From CAWCFV01 sp963794995 (GTDB lineage Bacteria > Actinomycetota > Actinomycetes > JACCUZ01), in assembly GCA_963794995.1 (NCBI GenBank), contig CAWCFV010000002.1:2852001-2916000 (forward strand): a DNA stretch of 64,000 nt. Direction: 5' to 3'. The notes under the pieces are model-generated. The model was not told the origin of the DNA. It made no database searches and worked only from the letters and a program-made list of their open reading frames with translations. Positions within the stretch are counted from its first letter, which is position 1, and every line of letters begins with the position of its first letter. The position numbers and the translations under genes are program-made. Shown in pieces: positions 25,300-34,335 of this stretch.

Positions 25300-25857
25300 G
25301 TGAGCCGCCGGGTCGAGGGGTCCGGCGACAAGGAGCCGCCGTCGTACGTCCGTGTCGGCAACGCCCTGCTCGCGATCACCGAGGACGTCATCTACGTCGG
25401 CATCGCCTTCGTCCTGGCCGTCGCGGCGCTGGTGCTGCTCGTCGCGGCCGGGAACGGGCTGACGGCGGTCGGCGGCGACACGAGCACCTCCGAGGTGGTG
25501 CTCGACGTCCTCGACAACCTGCTGCTGGTCTTCATCGTGGTCGAGCTGCTCTACGCCGTGCGGGTCATCCTCGGCAAGCGTGAGGTCGTGGCCGAGCCGT
25601 TCCTCGTCGTCGGGATCATCGCCTCGATCAAGGAGATCATCGTGCTCTCCGTGGAGGCGGCGGACCTCATCGGCAAAGGCGAGAAGTTCCGGCACGCGAT
25701 CGTCGAGGTCGGGGTCCTCGGGGTGCTCGTGCTCGTCCTCGCGGTCGCCGCGATCCTGCTGCGCGCGAAGGAGCGTGAGCCGGAGGAAGGGGAGCAGCAG
25801 GTGGGCGGCGAGCCGACCGACGCCCGACCGCGACAGGGCGCCGTGCAGGACTCGTAG
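25300..25857 (+). CDS. PsiE-family (phosphate-starvation-inducible) membrane protein
   Basis: A 185-residue membrane protein with four helices: VIYVGIAFVLAVAALVLLVA, VLDNLLLVFIVVELLYAV, PFLVVGIIASIKEIIVLSVE and EVGVLGVLVLVLAVAAILLR. The pattern matches the PsiE family, whose biochemical role is unknown. The charged C-terminus (EREPEEGEQQ) is cytoplasmic. The GTG at 25300 was chosen because the region before it, though open, is not protein-like and GAGG precedes this codon. Confidence 0.8.
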   Translation: MSRRVEGSGDKEPPSYVRVGNALLAITEDVIYVGIAFVLAVAALVLLVAAGNGLTAVGGDTSTSEVVLDVLDNLLLVFIVVELLYAVRVILGKREVVAEPFLVVGIIASIKEIIVLSVEAADLIGKGEKFRHAIVEVGVLGVLVLVLAVAAILLRAKEREPEEGEQQVGGEPTDARPRQGAVQDS

Positions 25858-25903
25858 GTCCGTCCCGAGCCGGTGCCGAGCCCGGTCGAGCCGGCTCCTG
25901 ACC

Positions 25904-26302
25904 TCAGCCCACGAGCTCCTCTCCGGTGCGGTCGGCGGCCCAGCACCGCACGATGTCGCGGACCGACAGGATGCCGGCCACCTCGCCCTGGTCGAGGACG
26001 ACGAGGTGCCGGAACCCGCCGCGGATCATCGCCTCGGCGGCCTGCTCCAGGCTCCAGGACGGTGCGGCGTAGACGAGGTCGCCGGTGAGGTGGTCCCGCA
26101 CGTGCTCGGCGTCGGTGTCCTGGCCGGAGCCGACCGACATCAGCACGTCGCGCTCGGTGAGGATGCCGATCCCCTCACCGTCGGGGTCGTGCACCACCGC
26201 TGCGCCGACGTGGCGGCCGGCCATCGCCCGGCTGGCCTCGCGCAGCGTGTGGTCGGGACCGATGATCAGCACCTCGGTGCTCATGCCGTCACGGACCTGC
26301 AT
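25904..26302 (-). CDS. Stand-alone CBS-pair protein
   Basis: A 132-residue protein made only of two CBS motifs: VLIIGPDHTLREASRAMAGR, with VGAAVVHDPDGEGIGILTER in the first, and YAAPSWSLEQAAEAMIRGGF with HLVVLDQGEVAGILSVRDIV in the second. CBS pairs bind adenosyl ligands and act as energy or ionic sensors; the partner protein is not evident here. It is divergently transcribed from the membrane protein at 26405. Confidence 0.88.
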   Translation of the reverse strand: MQVRDGMSTEVLIIGPDHTLREASRAMAGRHVGAAVVHDPDGEGIGILTERDVLMSVGSGQDTDAEHVRDHLTGDLVYAAPSWSLEQAAEAMIRGGFRHLVVLDQGEVAGILSVRDIVRCWAADRTGEELVG

Positions 26303-26404
26303 CGTCGAACGACCTCCTCGGGCGGGCGATCGGGCTCGCCCCCATCCTTCCGTGCCGGCGCTCGGCTGGGAAGGGACGCGCCGTCGCGTCGTTATCCTCG
26401 GTCG

Positions 26405-27166
26405 GTGACCAGCGAGACGTACGTCGCGCCCGCGCCGCCCGTCCCGGTGGCAGGACCCAGCCGTGCCGGCCTGACCCGCCGGCTGGACCCGCCGGTCGTG
26501 CTCACCCTCGTCTGGGTGCCCCTCGTGCTGCTGCTCGACGTCGGCGCCGGCATCTGGGTCCAGCGGGCCCTGGGTGCCGGCACCTGGCTGCTGCTGCTCG
26601 CGCTGCTGCGCCGCGAGTCGGCCCTCGTCCGGGCCCAGGTGGCGGTCGTCGTGGTCTTCGCCACCGCGGTCGAGTACACCTTCTCGCCGCTGCTCGAGGT
26701 CTACGTCTACCGCCTGGGCAACGTCCCCGCGTTCGTCCCGCCGGGGCACGGGCTGGTCTACCTGTGCGCCCTCGCCATCGGCCGGGCCGCGTGGGTGCAC
26801 GGCCGCCGGCGTGCCTTGGTGGCGGCGACCGTCGTCGTCGGCGGCGCGTACGCGGGCTGGGGCCTGCTGCTGGCGGACCGGCAGGACGTCCTCGGCGCGT
26901 TCTGGTACCTGTGCCTGCTCGGCTTCCTCGCCTGGGGCCGGTCCCGGACGCTGTACGTCGGCGCCTTCGTCGTGGTCACCTACCTCGAGGTGCTCGGCAC
27001 CTGGCTGGACACCTGGACCTGGCAGACCCACGACCCCACCGGGCTGGTGCCGATCGGGAACCCGCCCTCTGGCGCCGCCGGCGGCTACGGCTGGTTCGAC
27101 CTGGCCGCCGTCCTCGCCGGACCGGCCGTGCTCGCGGCCGTGGCCCGGATCCGCCGCAGCTCCTGA
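26405..27166 (+). CDS. Polytopic membrane protein of unknown function
   Basis: A 253-residue protein with about seven hydrophobic segments (VVLTLVWVPLVLLLDVGAGI, AVVVVFATAVEYTFSPLLEV, GLVYLCALAIGRAAWV, ALVAATVVVGGAYAGWGLLL and others). Polar intramembrane residues such as YTFSPLLEVYVYRLGN and TYLEVLGTWLDTWTWQTHDP suggest a substrate pocket. It resembles a DUF/carotenoid-type membrane family, but I cannot name it. GTG start. The MFS gene follows after 8 bp and is probably co-transcribed. Confidence 0.72.
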   Translation: MTSETYVAPAPPVPVAGPSRAGLTRRLDPPVVLTLVWVPLVLLLDVGAGIWVQRALGAGTWLLLLALLRRESALVRAQVAVVVVFATAVEYTFSPLLEVYVYRLGNVPAFVPPGHGLVYLCALAIGRAAWVHGRRRALVAATVVVGGAYAGWGLLLADRQDVLGAFWYLCLLGFLAWGRSRTLYVGAFVVVTYLEVLGTWLDTWTWQTHDPTGLVPIGNPPSGAAGGYGWFDLAAVLAGPAVLAAVARIRRSS

Positions 27167-27174
27167 CCGGGACG

Positions 27175-28383
27175 ATGAGCGCACGCGCGGTGCTGCGGCA
27201 CCGGTCCTTCACCTACCTGCTTCTCGGCCGGTCGGTGTCGCTGGTCGGGAACGGGCTGGCGAGCATCGCGATCACCTTCGCGGTCCTCGACCTGACCGGC
27301 TCGGCGACCGACCTCGGTCTGGTGCTCGCGGCGCGCAGCCTCCCGCAGGTGGTGTTCCTGCTCCTCGGTGGCGTCATCGCCGACCGGTTCCCGCGGCACC
27401 GGGTGCTGGTCGTGACCAGTGTCGTCAGCGGGCTCACGCAGGTGGCGGCCGCGGTCCTGCTGCTCGGGGACACCGCGACGATCGGAGCGCTCGCCGCCCT
27501 GGAGGCGGTGAACGGCGCGGCGACGGCGTTCATGTTCCCGGCGTCGGCCGGGATGCTGCCGCAGACCGTGCCGGCGGCCGAGCTGCAGCCGGCGAACGTC
27601 GTCTTCCGGATGGCGACCACGGCCGCGCTGGTCGCCGGTGCCTCGACCGGGGGCCTGGTGGTCGCCGGAGTGGGACCGGGCTGGGCACTGGTGGCCGACG
27701 CGGCGACCTTCCTGCTGGCGGGGCTGTGCTTCGCCCTCGTCCGGCTGCCCACCGGGACCCACCCGCCGGCGAGCAACGTCCTGCGCGACCTGGTCGAGGG
27801 CTGGACCGCGTTCCGCAGCCGCACCTGGCTGTGGGTGGTCGTGGTCGCCTTCGGGGTCATCAACGCCGTGCACGCCGCCGGCTGGTTCACCCTCGGGCCG
27901 ACGATCGCCGACGAGACGTTCGGACGCACCGGGTGGGGCTTCGTGCTGGGCGCCGAGACCGCCGGCATGTTCCTCGCGGGCCTCGTCCTGCTGCGGGTCC
28001 GCTTCCGACGGCCGCTGTTCGTCGGGATGGTCGGCGTGATGGCCTGGTCGCCGCTGATGCTGGTCCTGGCCGCGGAGCCGCCCCTGCTGGTCCTCGTCCT
28101 CGCCAGCCTGGTGGCCGGCGCCGCCCTCGAGCTGTTCGCCCTCGGCTGGGACCTGTCCATGCAGCAGCACGTCCCGCCGGAGATGCTCAGCCGCGTCTAC
28201 GCCTACGACGCGCTGGGCTCCCTCGTCGCGATCCCCGTGGGCCAGGCCCTGGCCGGGCCGGTCGCGGGCCTGGTCGGGGTGCGCGAGACGGTCGTCCTGT
28301 GCGCGCTGGCGGTCATGGTCGCCGGCCTCGCGGCGACGCTGGTCCCCGCGGTGCGCCGGCTGGAGCGCTCCGCTACGGGGTGA
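27175..28383 (+). CDS. MFS transporter
   Basis: A 402-residue major facilitator of the drug-exporter type (enterobactin exporter EntS/MFS_3-like). The first helix region SFTYLLLGRSVSLVGNGLAS and the loop GGVIADRFPRHRVL are characteristic, with about 12 helices in total. The substrate is unknown. It follows the membrane protein gene by 8 bp. Its 3' end overlaps the convergent hisN gene by 11 bp. Confidence 0.86.
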   Translation: MSARAVLRHRSFTYLLLGRSVSLVGNGLASIAITFAVLDLTGSATDLGLVLAARSLPQVVFLLLGGVIADRFPRHRVLVVTSVVSGLTQVAAAVLLLGDTATIGALAALEAVNGAATAFMFPASAGMLPQTVPAAELQPANVVFRMATTAALVAGASTGGLVVAGVGPGWALVADAATFLLAGLCFALVRLPTGTHPPASNVLRDLVEGWTAFRSRTWLWVVVVAFGVINAVHAAGWFTLGPTIADETFGRTGWGFVLGAETAGMFLAGLVLLRVRFRRPLFVGMVGVMAWSPLMLVLAAEPPLLVLVLASLVAGAALELFALGWDLSMQQHVPPEMLSRVYAYDALGSLVAIPVGQALAGPVAGLVGVRETVVLCALAVMVAGLAATLVPAVRRLERSATG

Positions 28384-29155
28384 GGCGGGCCACGACTTCG
28401 TCGTGCAGGTGGCCGTTGGTGGCCACGGCGCTGCCGCCGGTCGGGCCGTCGGCGCCGGTGAGGTCGGTGAACCTGCCGCCGGCCTCGGTGACGATGAGCG
28501 ACGGGGCCGCCAGGTCGTGCAGGGCGACCTCGGGCTCCGCCGCGACGTCCACGGCCCCCTCGGCCACCAGCATGTAGCTCCAGAAGTCGCCGTAGGCCCG
28601 GGTCCGCCAGACGTCCCGGGCCAGCGCCAGGAACGCGCCGTCGCGGCCGCCCTCGGCCCAGCCGGACAGGCCGGAGTACGACAGCGAGGCGTCGCCCAGC
28701 GCGCTGACGTCGGACACCGCCAGGCGCGACGCGGACGCGAGGCTCTTCCCGGTCCAGGCCCCCGAGCCGACGCCGGCCCACCATCGTCGGCCGAGGGCGG
28801 GCGCGCTCACCAGGCCGGCCACCACGTCGTCGCCGTCCATCAGCGCGATGAGTGTCGCCCAGACCGGCACGCCGCGGACGTAGTTCTTGGTGCCGTCGAT
28901 CGGGTCCAGGACCCAGCGCCGGGGCCCGTGCCCGCTCGCGCCGAACTCCTCGCCGAGGAGGGCGTCGCGCGGCCGGGCCCTGGACAAGGTCGAGCGAAGG
29001 GACTCCTCGACGCTCGTGTCGGCGTCGGAGACCGGCGTCAGGTCGGGCTTGCTGTCGACCCGGAGGTCGAGCGCCTTGAACCGTGACATCGAGATCGAGT
29101 CGGCGGTGTCGGCCAGGACGTGCGCGAGTCGGACGTCGTCGTCGTAGGCCGGCAT
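28373..29155 (-). CDS. hisN: Histidinol-phosphatase (inositol monophosphatase fold)
   Basis: A 260-residue Mg-dependent phosphatase. Metal ligands are in LLGEEFG, DPIDGTKNY and ALHDLAAPSLIVTEAGG. The segment DGTKNYVRGVPVWATLIALM matches actinobacterial HisN, which removes phosphate from histidinol phosphate in histidine biosynthesis, more closely than generic inositol monophosphatases. Other his genes are not in the window, which is usual for HisN. The ATG at 29155 lies in a short divergent promoter region. Confidence 0.87.
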   Translation of the reverse strand: MPAYDDDVRLAHVLADTADSISMSRFKALDLRVDSKPDLTPVSDADTSVEESLRSTLSRARPRDALLGEEFGASGHGPRRWVLDPIDGTKNYVRGVPVWATLIALMDGDDVVAGLVSAPALGRRWWAGVGSGAWTGKSLASASRLAVSDVSALGDASLSYSGLSGWAEGGRDGAFLALARDVWRTRAYGDFWSYMLVAEGAVDVAAEPEVALHDLAAPSLIVTEAGGRFTDLTGADGPTGGSAVATNGHLHDEVVARLTP

Positions 29156-29271
29156 GTAACGAACGGTACAAGTCCCTTCCCGCGACTCCAGTCACCGCCG
29201 CATACTTCCGATCATCGTCGTGGAGCACGTCGGCCACGAGATGTGCGCGTCACGAGAGGTGGGGGGAGACC

Positions 29272-29670
29272 ATGCCGCTCTTCCGCAGGCGGATCCTCGA
29301 TGTCGTGCTCGAGCCCGCGCCCATCCCGGTGCCCCGGTTCAGCATCGACGGGTGGACCTTCACCGGGACGCCTGACCTGGCCCGCCTGTCGGGTCTTCCC
29401 TCGGGTGACCTGCGCGAGCTGGAGACGCTGCTGCACGGCGTCGCGGTCGAGGTCGACACCCCCTACACCTACGAGCGTGCCGCGGTGCTGCTCGAGCGGG
29501 CCGGCGAGCACGGCTCGGCCCTGTCGGTGTGCGAGGCATGGCTCGCCCACCCGGCGTCGCGCTGGCCGGAGTACCTGCAGCACACCCGCGCGCTGGACAA
29601 GCACCGGGCGCGGCTGCGGGCCCGGATCACGTCGGCGGCCGCGCACGCTGCGGTCGCGCCCGCCTCCTGA
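29272..29670 (+). CDS. Hypothetical soluble protein
   Basis: A 132-residue protein, start ATG behind a strong GGGGGAGA site. It begins with a basic amphipathic segment (LFRRRILDVVLEP) and ends in helices containing YERAAVLLERAGEHGSALSV and CEAWLAHPASRWPEYLQHTR, which resemble a single TPR-like helix pair. No function recognised. The DUF2087 gene follows 28 bp later on the same strand, so the two are probably co-transcribed. Confidence 0.7.
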   Translation: MPLFRRRILDVVLEPAPIPVPRFSIDGWTFTGTPDLARLSGLPSGDLRELETLLHGVAVEVDTPYTYERAAVLLERAGEHGSALSVCEAWLAHPASRWPEYLQHTRALDKHRARLRARITSAAAHAAVAPAS

Positions 29671-29698
29671 CGGGCTGCTTCGGACTACTCTCGGGCTC

Positions 29699-30037
29699 GT
29701 GGGCAGCTCCGGCCGGCTCGAGCGGGACGTGGTTCTCGGCCGCTTCCTCGCCGAGGGTCGGATCGCCCAGATGCCTGCCCGGCGCAGCCGGCGGCTCGTC
29801 GTCCTCGACCACGTCGCGCGTGCCTTCGAGCCGGGCCGTCGCTACGCCGAGAAGGACGTCGACGTCGTCCTGCGCGCGTTCTACCCGGACCACGCTGCGC
29901 TGCGCCGCTACCTCGTCGACGAGGGCTTCCTCGCCCGCGCGGACGGCGAGTACTGGCGCACGGGCGGCACCGTCGACGGCCTCGGACCGCTCACGTCGGC
30001 CGCACCGGCGCAGGCCCGACCGGGACCGGTGACCTAG
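29699..30037 (+). CDS. DUF2087 domain protein
   Basis: A 112-residue protein with the DUF2087 core: LGRFLAEGRIAQMPARRSRR, VVLDHVARAFEPGRRYAEKD, then VDVVLRAFYPDHAALRRYLV, and DEGFLARADGEYWRTGG. The fold resembles a winged helix and is often fused to ArsR regulators, so it may bind nucleic acid, but function is unknown. GTG start with weak ribosome binding site. Confidence 0.82.
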   Translation: MGSSGRLERDVVLGRFLAEGRIAQMPARRSRRLVVLDHVARAFEPGRRYAEKDVDVVLRAFYPDHAALRRYLVDEGFLARADGEYWRTGGTVDGLGPLTSAAPAQARPGPVT

Positions 30038-30090
30038 CACCCCCGGTGCCGCGGTGCCGCGGCACCGACCGACGTGTGAGGAGCGAGGCG

Positions 30091-30567
30091 ATGTTCGACA
30101 CCGTTCTGGACCTGCCGGTGCACGCGCTGGTCGTGCACGCCGTCGTGGTGCTGGTGCCGCTGGCCGCGGTCGGCCTGGTCGCCACGGCCGTGCGTCCCGC
30201 GTGGCGCCGTCCGTACCTCCCGATCGTGGCCCTGGTCGCCACGGCGGGTCTCGCGATGGTGCCGGTGGCGACGACGAGCGGCGAGAAGCTGGAGGAGCGG
30301 ATCGGCGCGGGCGGTGTGGTGGCCGAGCAGATCGAGGACCACCGGCAGATGGCCGAGCTGGTCCTCTACCCGACGCTCGTGATGTGGGTCCTCGCGCTCG
30401 CCCTGCTGTACCTGGACCGCCGCGAGAGGACCGGCCGGGTCGTCACGGTGGTCGCGGCGCTGGCGGTCGTCGCCGCGATCGCGGCGGCCGGGCAGGTGTC
30501 GCTGGCCGGGCACCTGGGGTCGACGGCGGTCTGGAAGTGCACGGTGGCACCGCAGAGCTGCACCTAG
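30091..30567 (+). CDS. DUF2231-like membrane protein
   Basis: A 158-residue protein with four helices: LVVHAVVVLVPLAAVGLVAT, LPIVALVATAGLAMVPVAT, MAELVLYPTLVMWVLALALL and VVTVVAALAVVAAIAAAG. The conserved LPVHALVVHA start and GHLG near the end fit the DUF2231 family (possible haem-related or redox membrane proteins, not established). Strong GTGAGGAGCGAGGCG leader. It converges on rsgA with a 4-bp overlap. Confidence 0.8.
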   Translation: MFDTVLDLPVHALVVHAVVVLVPLAAVGLVATAVRPAWRRPYLPIVALVATAGLAMVPVATTSGEKLEERIGAGGVVAEQIEDHRQMAELVLYPTLVMWVLALALLYLDRRERTGRVVTVVAALAVVAAIAAAGQVSLAGHLGSTAVWKCTVAPQSCT

Positions 30568-31586
30568 GGCGCACCCTCGTCCGGCGGCTCGGCCTGGTCC
30601 TCCGCGTTCGCGTCGCGGCTGCGCAGGAGCCGGCGCAGGGACGCCAGGCGGGCCGGGTCGCTGTGCCCGGCGGCCACCCAGTCGTCCAGCGCGCACTCGG
30701 GCTCGTCGTGGCTGCAGGACCTCGGGCACGCCGCCGTCCCCTCGGCCAGGTCGGGGAACGCGTGGATCACCCGGTCGAGGTCGACGTGGGCCAGGCCGAA
30801 GCTGCGGACGCCGGGGGTGTCGATCACCCATCCGCCGTCGGGCAGCTCCAGGGCGAGTGCCGACGAGGAGGTGTGACGGCCGCGACCGGTCACGGCGTTG
30901 ACGTCGCCGGTGGCCCGTCCGGCGCCGGGGACGAGAGCGTTGACCAGCGTGGACTTGCCCACCCCGGAGTGGCCGACGAGCACGCTGACCCTGCCGCGCA
31001 GGTGGGCGCGCAGGTCCTCGAGCTCCTCGCCGCGCCGGACGACGACGTGGTCGACGTCGAGCACCCTGTAGGTGTCGAGCAGGGACTCGGGCGGGGCCAG
31101 GTCCGGCTTGGTCAGGCAGAGCAACGGGCGCAGCCCGGCGTCGTACGCCGCCACGAGGCAGCGGTCGATCATCCGGGGCCGGGGCTCGGGGTCGGCGAGG
31201 GCGGTGACGACGACCAGCAGGTCGGCGTTGGCGACGATGACCCGTTCGAACGGGTCGACGTCGTCGGCGGTACGGCGCAGCGTCGAGGTGCGTGGCTCGA
31301 CCCGGACCAGGCGCGCCAGGGTGTCGGTGGCACCGGACACGTCGCCGACGACCGCGACCCGGTCGCCGACGACCACCCGGCCCTTCCGGCCGAGCTCGCG
31401 GGCCTTCATGGTCACCACGTCGCGGTCATCGACCCGCACCGTGATGCGGCCCCGGTCGACGGTCACCACCATGCCCTCGTGGGCGTCGTCGTGGCTCGGG
31501 CGGTCCTTCGTCCGCGGGCGGGAGCCCCGGCCGGGGCGGACCCTGACGTCGTCCTCGTCGAGCTCGCGGCCCCTCCGACCGGTCAC
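30564..31586 (-). CDS. rsgA: Ribosome small-subunit-dependent GTPase RsgA
   Basis: A 340-residue circularly permuted GTPase that checks late 30S subunit maturation. After an OB fold, the G motifs appear in the permuted order: G4 LTKPD, G1 GHSGVGKST, G3 DTPGVRSFG. A zinc motif follows (CPRSCSHDEPEC). The N-terminus carries a charged extension (RPGRGSRPRTKDRPSHDDAH). The GTG start overlaps the aroA stop (GTGA), the same aroA-rsgA pairing found in mycobacteria. Confidence 0.94.
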   Translation of the reverse strand: MTGRRGRELDEDDVRVRPGRGSRPRTKDRPSHDDAHEGMVVTVDRGRITVRVDDRDVVTMKARELGRKGRVVVGDRVAVVGDVSGATDTLARLVRVEPRTSTLRRTADDVDPFERVIVANADLLVVVTALADPEPRPRMIDRCLVAAYDAGLRPLLCLTKPDLAPPESLLDTYRVLDVDHVVVRRGEELEDLRAHLRGRVSVLVGHSGVGKSTLVNALVPGAGRATGDVNAVTGRGRHTSSSALALELPDGGWVIDTPGVRSFGLAHVDLDRVIHAFPDLAEGTAACPRSCSHDEPECALDDWVAAGHSDPARLASLRRLLRSRDANAEDQAEPPDEGAP

Positions 31587-32875
31587 GCGTCTCCCGCGAG
31601 CATGCGCTCCCACAGGCCGACGAACCCCGGCAGCGTCTTCCCGGTCGTCCCGACGTCCTCGACCTCGATCCCCCCGACCCGCAGGCCGAGCACCGCGGCC
31701 ATGGTGGCCAGCCGATGGTCGTCGTAGGTCGCCATCACCCCGCCCCGCAGCGGGCGGGGGACGATGACCAGGCCGTCGTCGGTCTCGCGCACCTCGCCAC
31801 CGAGGGCGGTGATCTCGGTCGCGATCGCTGCCAGCCGGTCGGTCTCGTGGTGGCGGAGGTGCGAGATGCCGCGCAGCCGTGACGGCGAGCCCGCCAGCGC
31901 GCACACCGCAGCCAGCACGGGTGCCAGCTCGCCGACGTCACCGAGGTCGAGGTCGGCCCCCTCGAGCCGCTCGGGGCCGGAGACGGTGAGGCCGTCGCCG
32001 TCCTGCTCGACGCGGGCACCGAACCGCGGGAGCAGGTGCCGCAGGGCGTCCCCCGCCTGGGTGGTGCGCAGCGGCCAGCCGGGCACCGTCACGCGGCCGG
32101 CGGTGACGACGGCGGCGGCCAGGAACGCCGCGGCGTTGGACAGGTCCGGTTCGACGTGGAGGCGCCCCACCTCCAGGGGACCCGGCTCGACCCGCCAGGT
32201 GTGCTCGTCGACGTGCTCGACGATGGCGCCCGCGGAACGCAGCATCTCGACCGTCATGTCGACGTGCGCCCCCGAGGGGAGCCGGCCGCCGCTGTGCTGC
32301 AGCTCCACCGCGTCGGCGCACCGTGGCGCTGCGAGCAGCAGGGCGCTGACGAACTGCGACGAGAGACCGGCGTCGATCACCACCCGGCCACCGAGCAGCC
32401 AGCCGCGTCCGTGCACCGTGATCGGCAGCCGGTCGTCGTCGGCGGTCACGTCAGCACCCAGGTCGCGCAGGGCCCGCACCACCGGGGCGAGCGGACGGTG
32501 CCGGGCCCGTGGGTCACCGTCGAAGGTCACGTCGCCCGTGGCGAAGCAGGCGACGGGCGGCAGGAACCGCATCACCGTGCCGGCGTTGCCCACGTCGACG
32601 TGGACGCCCCCGGTCATCGGTCCGGGAGTGACCCGCCACTCGTCCGCGTGCTCCTCGAGAGTGACCCCGAGCGCGCGCAGCCCGTCGGCCATGAGCGAGG
32701 TGTCGCGGCTCACGAGCGGTCCGACCAGCGTGCTGGGGGTGCGTGCCTGCGCGGCGAGGACGAGCGCCCGGTTGGTCTGGGACTTGGAGCCGGGCAACCG
32801 GACGGTGGCCGAGACCGGCGCGTCGACCGACGGCGCGGGCCACGGCGCGCTCCGGGGGCCGGCGTCCGCGATCAC
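31583..32875 (-). CDS. aroA: 3-phosphoshikimate 1-carboxyvinyltransferase (EPSP synthase)
   Basis: A 430-residue enzyme of the shikimate pathway joining shikimate 3-phosphate and PEP. Signatures are LPGSKSQTNRALVLAA, GNAGTVMRFLPP (PEP and glyphosate loop), LSSQFVSALLLAAP and YDDHRLATMAAVLGL. The GTG at 32875 was chosen because it begins just before the conserved N-terminal strand, whereas the longer frame is Arg/Pro-rich and not conserved. It forms an operon with rsgA; the DoxX-like gene lies 46 bp upstream on the same strand. Confidence 0.95.
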   Translation of the reverse strand: MIADAGPRSAPWPAPSVDAPVSATVRLPGSKSQTNRALVLAAQARTPSTLVGPLVSRDTSLMADGLRALGVTLEEHADEWRVTPGPMTGGVHVDVGNAGTVMRFLPPVACFATGDVTFDGDPRARHRPLAPVVRALRDLGADVTADDDRLPITVHGRGWLLGGRVVIDAGLSSQFVSALLLAAPRCADAVELQHSGGRLPSGAHVDMTVEMLRSAGAIVEHVDEHTWRVEPGPLEVGRLHVEPDLSNAAAFLAAAVVTAGRVTVPGWPLRTTQAGDALRHLLPRFGARVEQDGDGLTVSGPERLEGADLDLGDVGELAPVLAAVCALAGSPSRLRGISHLRHHETDRLAAIATEITALGGEVRETDDGLVIVPRPLRGGVMATYDDHRLATMAAVLGLRVGGIEVEDVGTTGKTLPGFVGLWERMLAGDA

Positions 32876-32921
32876 GGCCGGAGAATAGTCGGCGGGCCGG
32901 TCCGGTGACCGCCGTCGCCCG

Positions 32922-33449
32922 TCAGCCGGGCAGCTTGGCCCGGGCGGTACGCGCCGCGAGCCTCGCCTCCCGACGGGCCGTCCGGGCGCCGCGCCCGGTC
33001 CCCGTGGACGCGTGGTGGGCGGCATGCCGGGCTCGCCAGGCCAGCCCCGGCCGGCCCTCGGTGTCGACGGCGGCGAGCATCAGCCCGCCCAGCATGCCCA
33101 GGTTCTTCAGGAAATGGGTCTTCTGGACGGCCCGCGCCGCGGGGTCGTGCTCCTCCCAGAACCGGTGGCCGGCGAGCGTGGTCGGCACCAGGCTGCCGGC
33201 GAGCAGGGCCGAGGAGATGCGGGGGAGCCGCCCGGTCGCGAGCATCAGCCCGGCGCCCACCTGCACCGCCCCGTTGATCTTGACGAGGGTCTCGGTGTCC
33301 TCCGGGAGGTAGGGCAGCTTCGCGGCGATCCGCGGCGCGACCGGGTCTGCGGCCGGGACCTTCGGCTCGGGTCGGCGCAGGGAGTCGAGGCCTCCGGCCA
33401 CGAACATGGCGGCGAGACAGGGGCGGGCGAGTCGGCGTACCAGCGTCAT
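32922..33449 (-). CDS. DoxX-family membrane protein
   Basis: A 175-residue DoxX-like protein with about four helices: PCLAAMFVAGGLDSL, INGAVQVGAGLMLATGRL, SALLAGSLVPTTLAGHRFWE and NLGMLGGLMLAAVD. The conserved HRFWEEHDPAARAVQKTHFL is typical of actinobacterial DoxX proteins. The C-terminal 35 residues are Arg/Ala-rich. Members have been linked to thiol oxidoreductase or superoxide stress complexes, but no activity is shown here. It may be transcribed with aroA-rsgA. Confidence 0.88.
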   Translation of the reverse strand: MTLVRRLARPCLAAMFVAGGLDSLRRPEPKVPAADPVAPRIAAKLPYLPEDTETLVKINGAVQVGAGLMLATGRLPRISSALLAGSLVPTTLAGHRFWEEHDPAARAVQKTHFLKNLGMLGGLMLAAVDTEGRPGLAWRARHAAHHASTGTGRGARTARREARLAARTARAKLPG

Positions 33450-33539
33450 GGTCGGCCCATGCCCGACGCCGTCGCCGGTCAACCGTGCGGGGTTCCGGGC
33501 GAAGGCTGCCGGTCGCACCCGCGTGGCAGGATCGGCGAC

Positions 33540-34334
33540 GTGTGCGGACGGTACGCGGCCAGCCGGGACCCGGACGACCTCGTCGAGGAGTTCGAGGTCG
33601 AGCAGCGACCCGAGAAGGCGCTCGCGCCGAGCTGGAACGTGGCTCCGACGCAGGAGGTCTACGCGGTCCTGTCCCGGGCGCCCCGCGAGGACAAGGGGGC
33701 GCCGCCCGTACGCCGGCTGCAGGTCGCGCGCTGGGGGCTGGTGCCGGCGTGGGCGAAGGACGTGTCGATCGGCAGTCGCCTCATCAACGCGCGGGTCGAG
33801 ACGGTGCACGAGAAGCCGGCGTTCCGCCGCGCCTTCGCCGCCCGCCGCGCCCTGCTGCCGGCCGACGGCTACTTCGAGTGGTACGGCGAGGTGAAGGGCC
33901 GCAAGCAGCCGTTCTTCATCCGCCCCGCCGACGGGGGAGTGCTGGCGATGGCCGGCCTGTACGAGCTCTGGCGCGACCCGTCGGTGCCGGCGGACCCCGA
34001 CACCGGTCCTGGTCCTGATACTGATCACTGGCTCTGGTCGGTGACCGTGCTCACGACCTCGGCCACCGACGACGTCGGCCGCATCCACGACCGGATGCCG
34101 CTGCTCGTGGAGCGCGCGCGCTACGACGAGTGGCTCGACCCGGCGCTCGAGGAGCCCGACCGCCTGCGCGAGCTGCTCGTCCCCGCGGCGCCCGGCCGGC
34201 TCGCGGCGTACCCGGTCGCCACCACGGTCAACAACGTGCGCAACGACGGGCCCGAGCTCGTCGAGCCGCTGCCGCTCGAGCCGGAGGGCTCCGACGACCG
34301 GCCCGCCGACGCCGACGAGCCCCGGCTGTTCTGA
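33540..34334 (+). CDS. SOS-response-associated peptidase, SRAP (YedK/HMCES)
   Basis: A 264-residue SRAP protein that covalently caps abasic sites in single-stranded DNA. The initiator is followed directly by catalytic Cys2 (CGRYA), so maturation removes residue 1. Other active-site residues are N83 in RLINARVET, E113 in DGYFEWY and H183 in GRIHDRMP. The GTG at 33540 is the only start that gives Cys2. The gene lies between aroA-rsgA and sigR, as its mycobacterial counterpart does. The hydrolase gene follows after 1 bp. Confidence 0.94.
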   Translation: MCGRYAASRDPDDLVEEFEVEQRPEKALAPSWNVAPTQEVYAVLSRAPREDKGAPPVRRLQVARWGLVPAWAKDVSIGSRLINARVETVHEKPAFRRAFAARRALLPADGYFEWYGEVKGRKQPFFIRPADGGVLAMAGLYELWRDPSVPADPDTGPGPDTDHWLWSVTVLTTSATDDVGRIHDRMPLLVERARYDEWLDPALEEPDRLRELLVPAAPGRLAAYPVATTVNNVRNDGPELVEPLPLEPEGSDDRPADADEPRLF

Positions 34335-34335
34335 C

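Noticed and set aside
30054..31727. Plus-strand frame of about 557 codons across the rsgA and aroA region
   Set aside because: Antisense shadow of two conserved genes.
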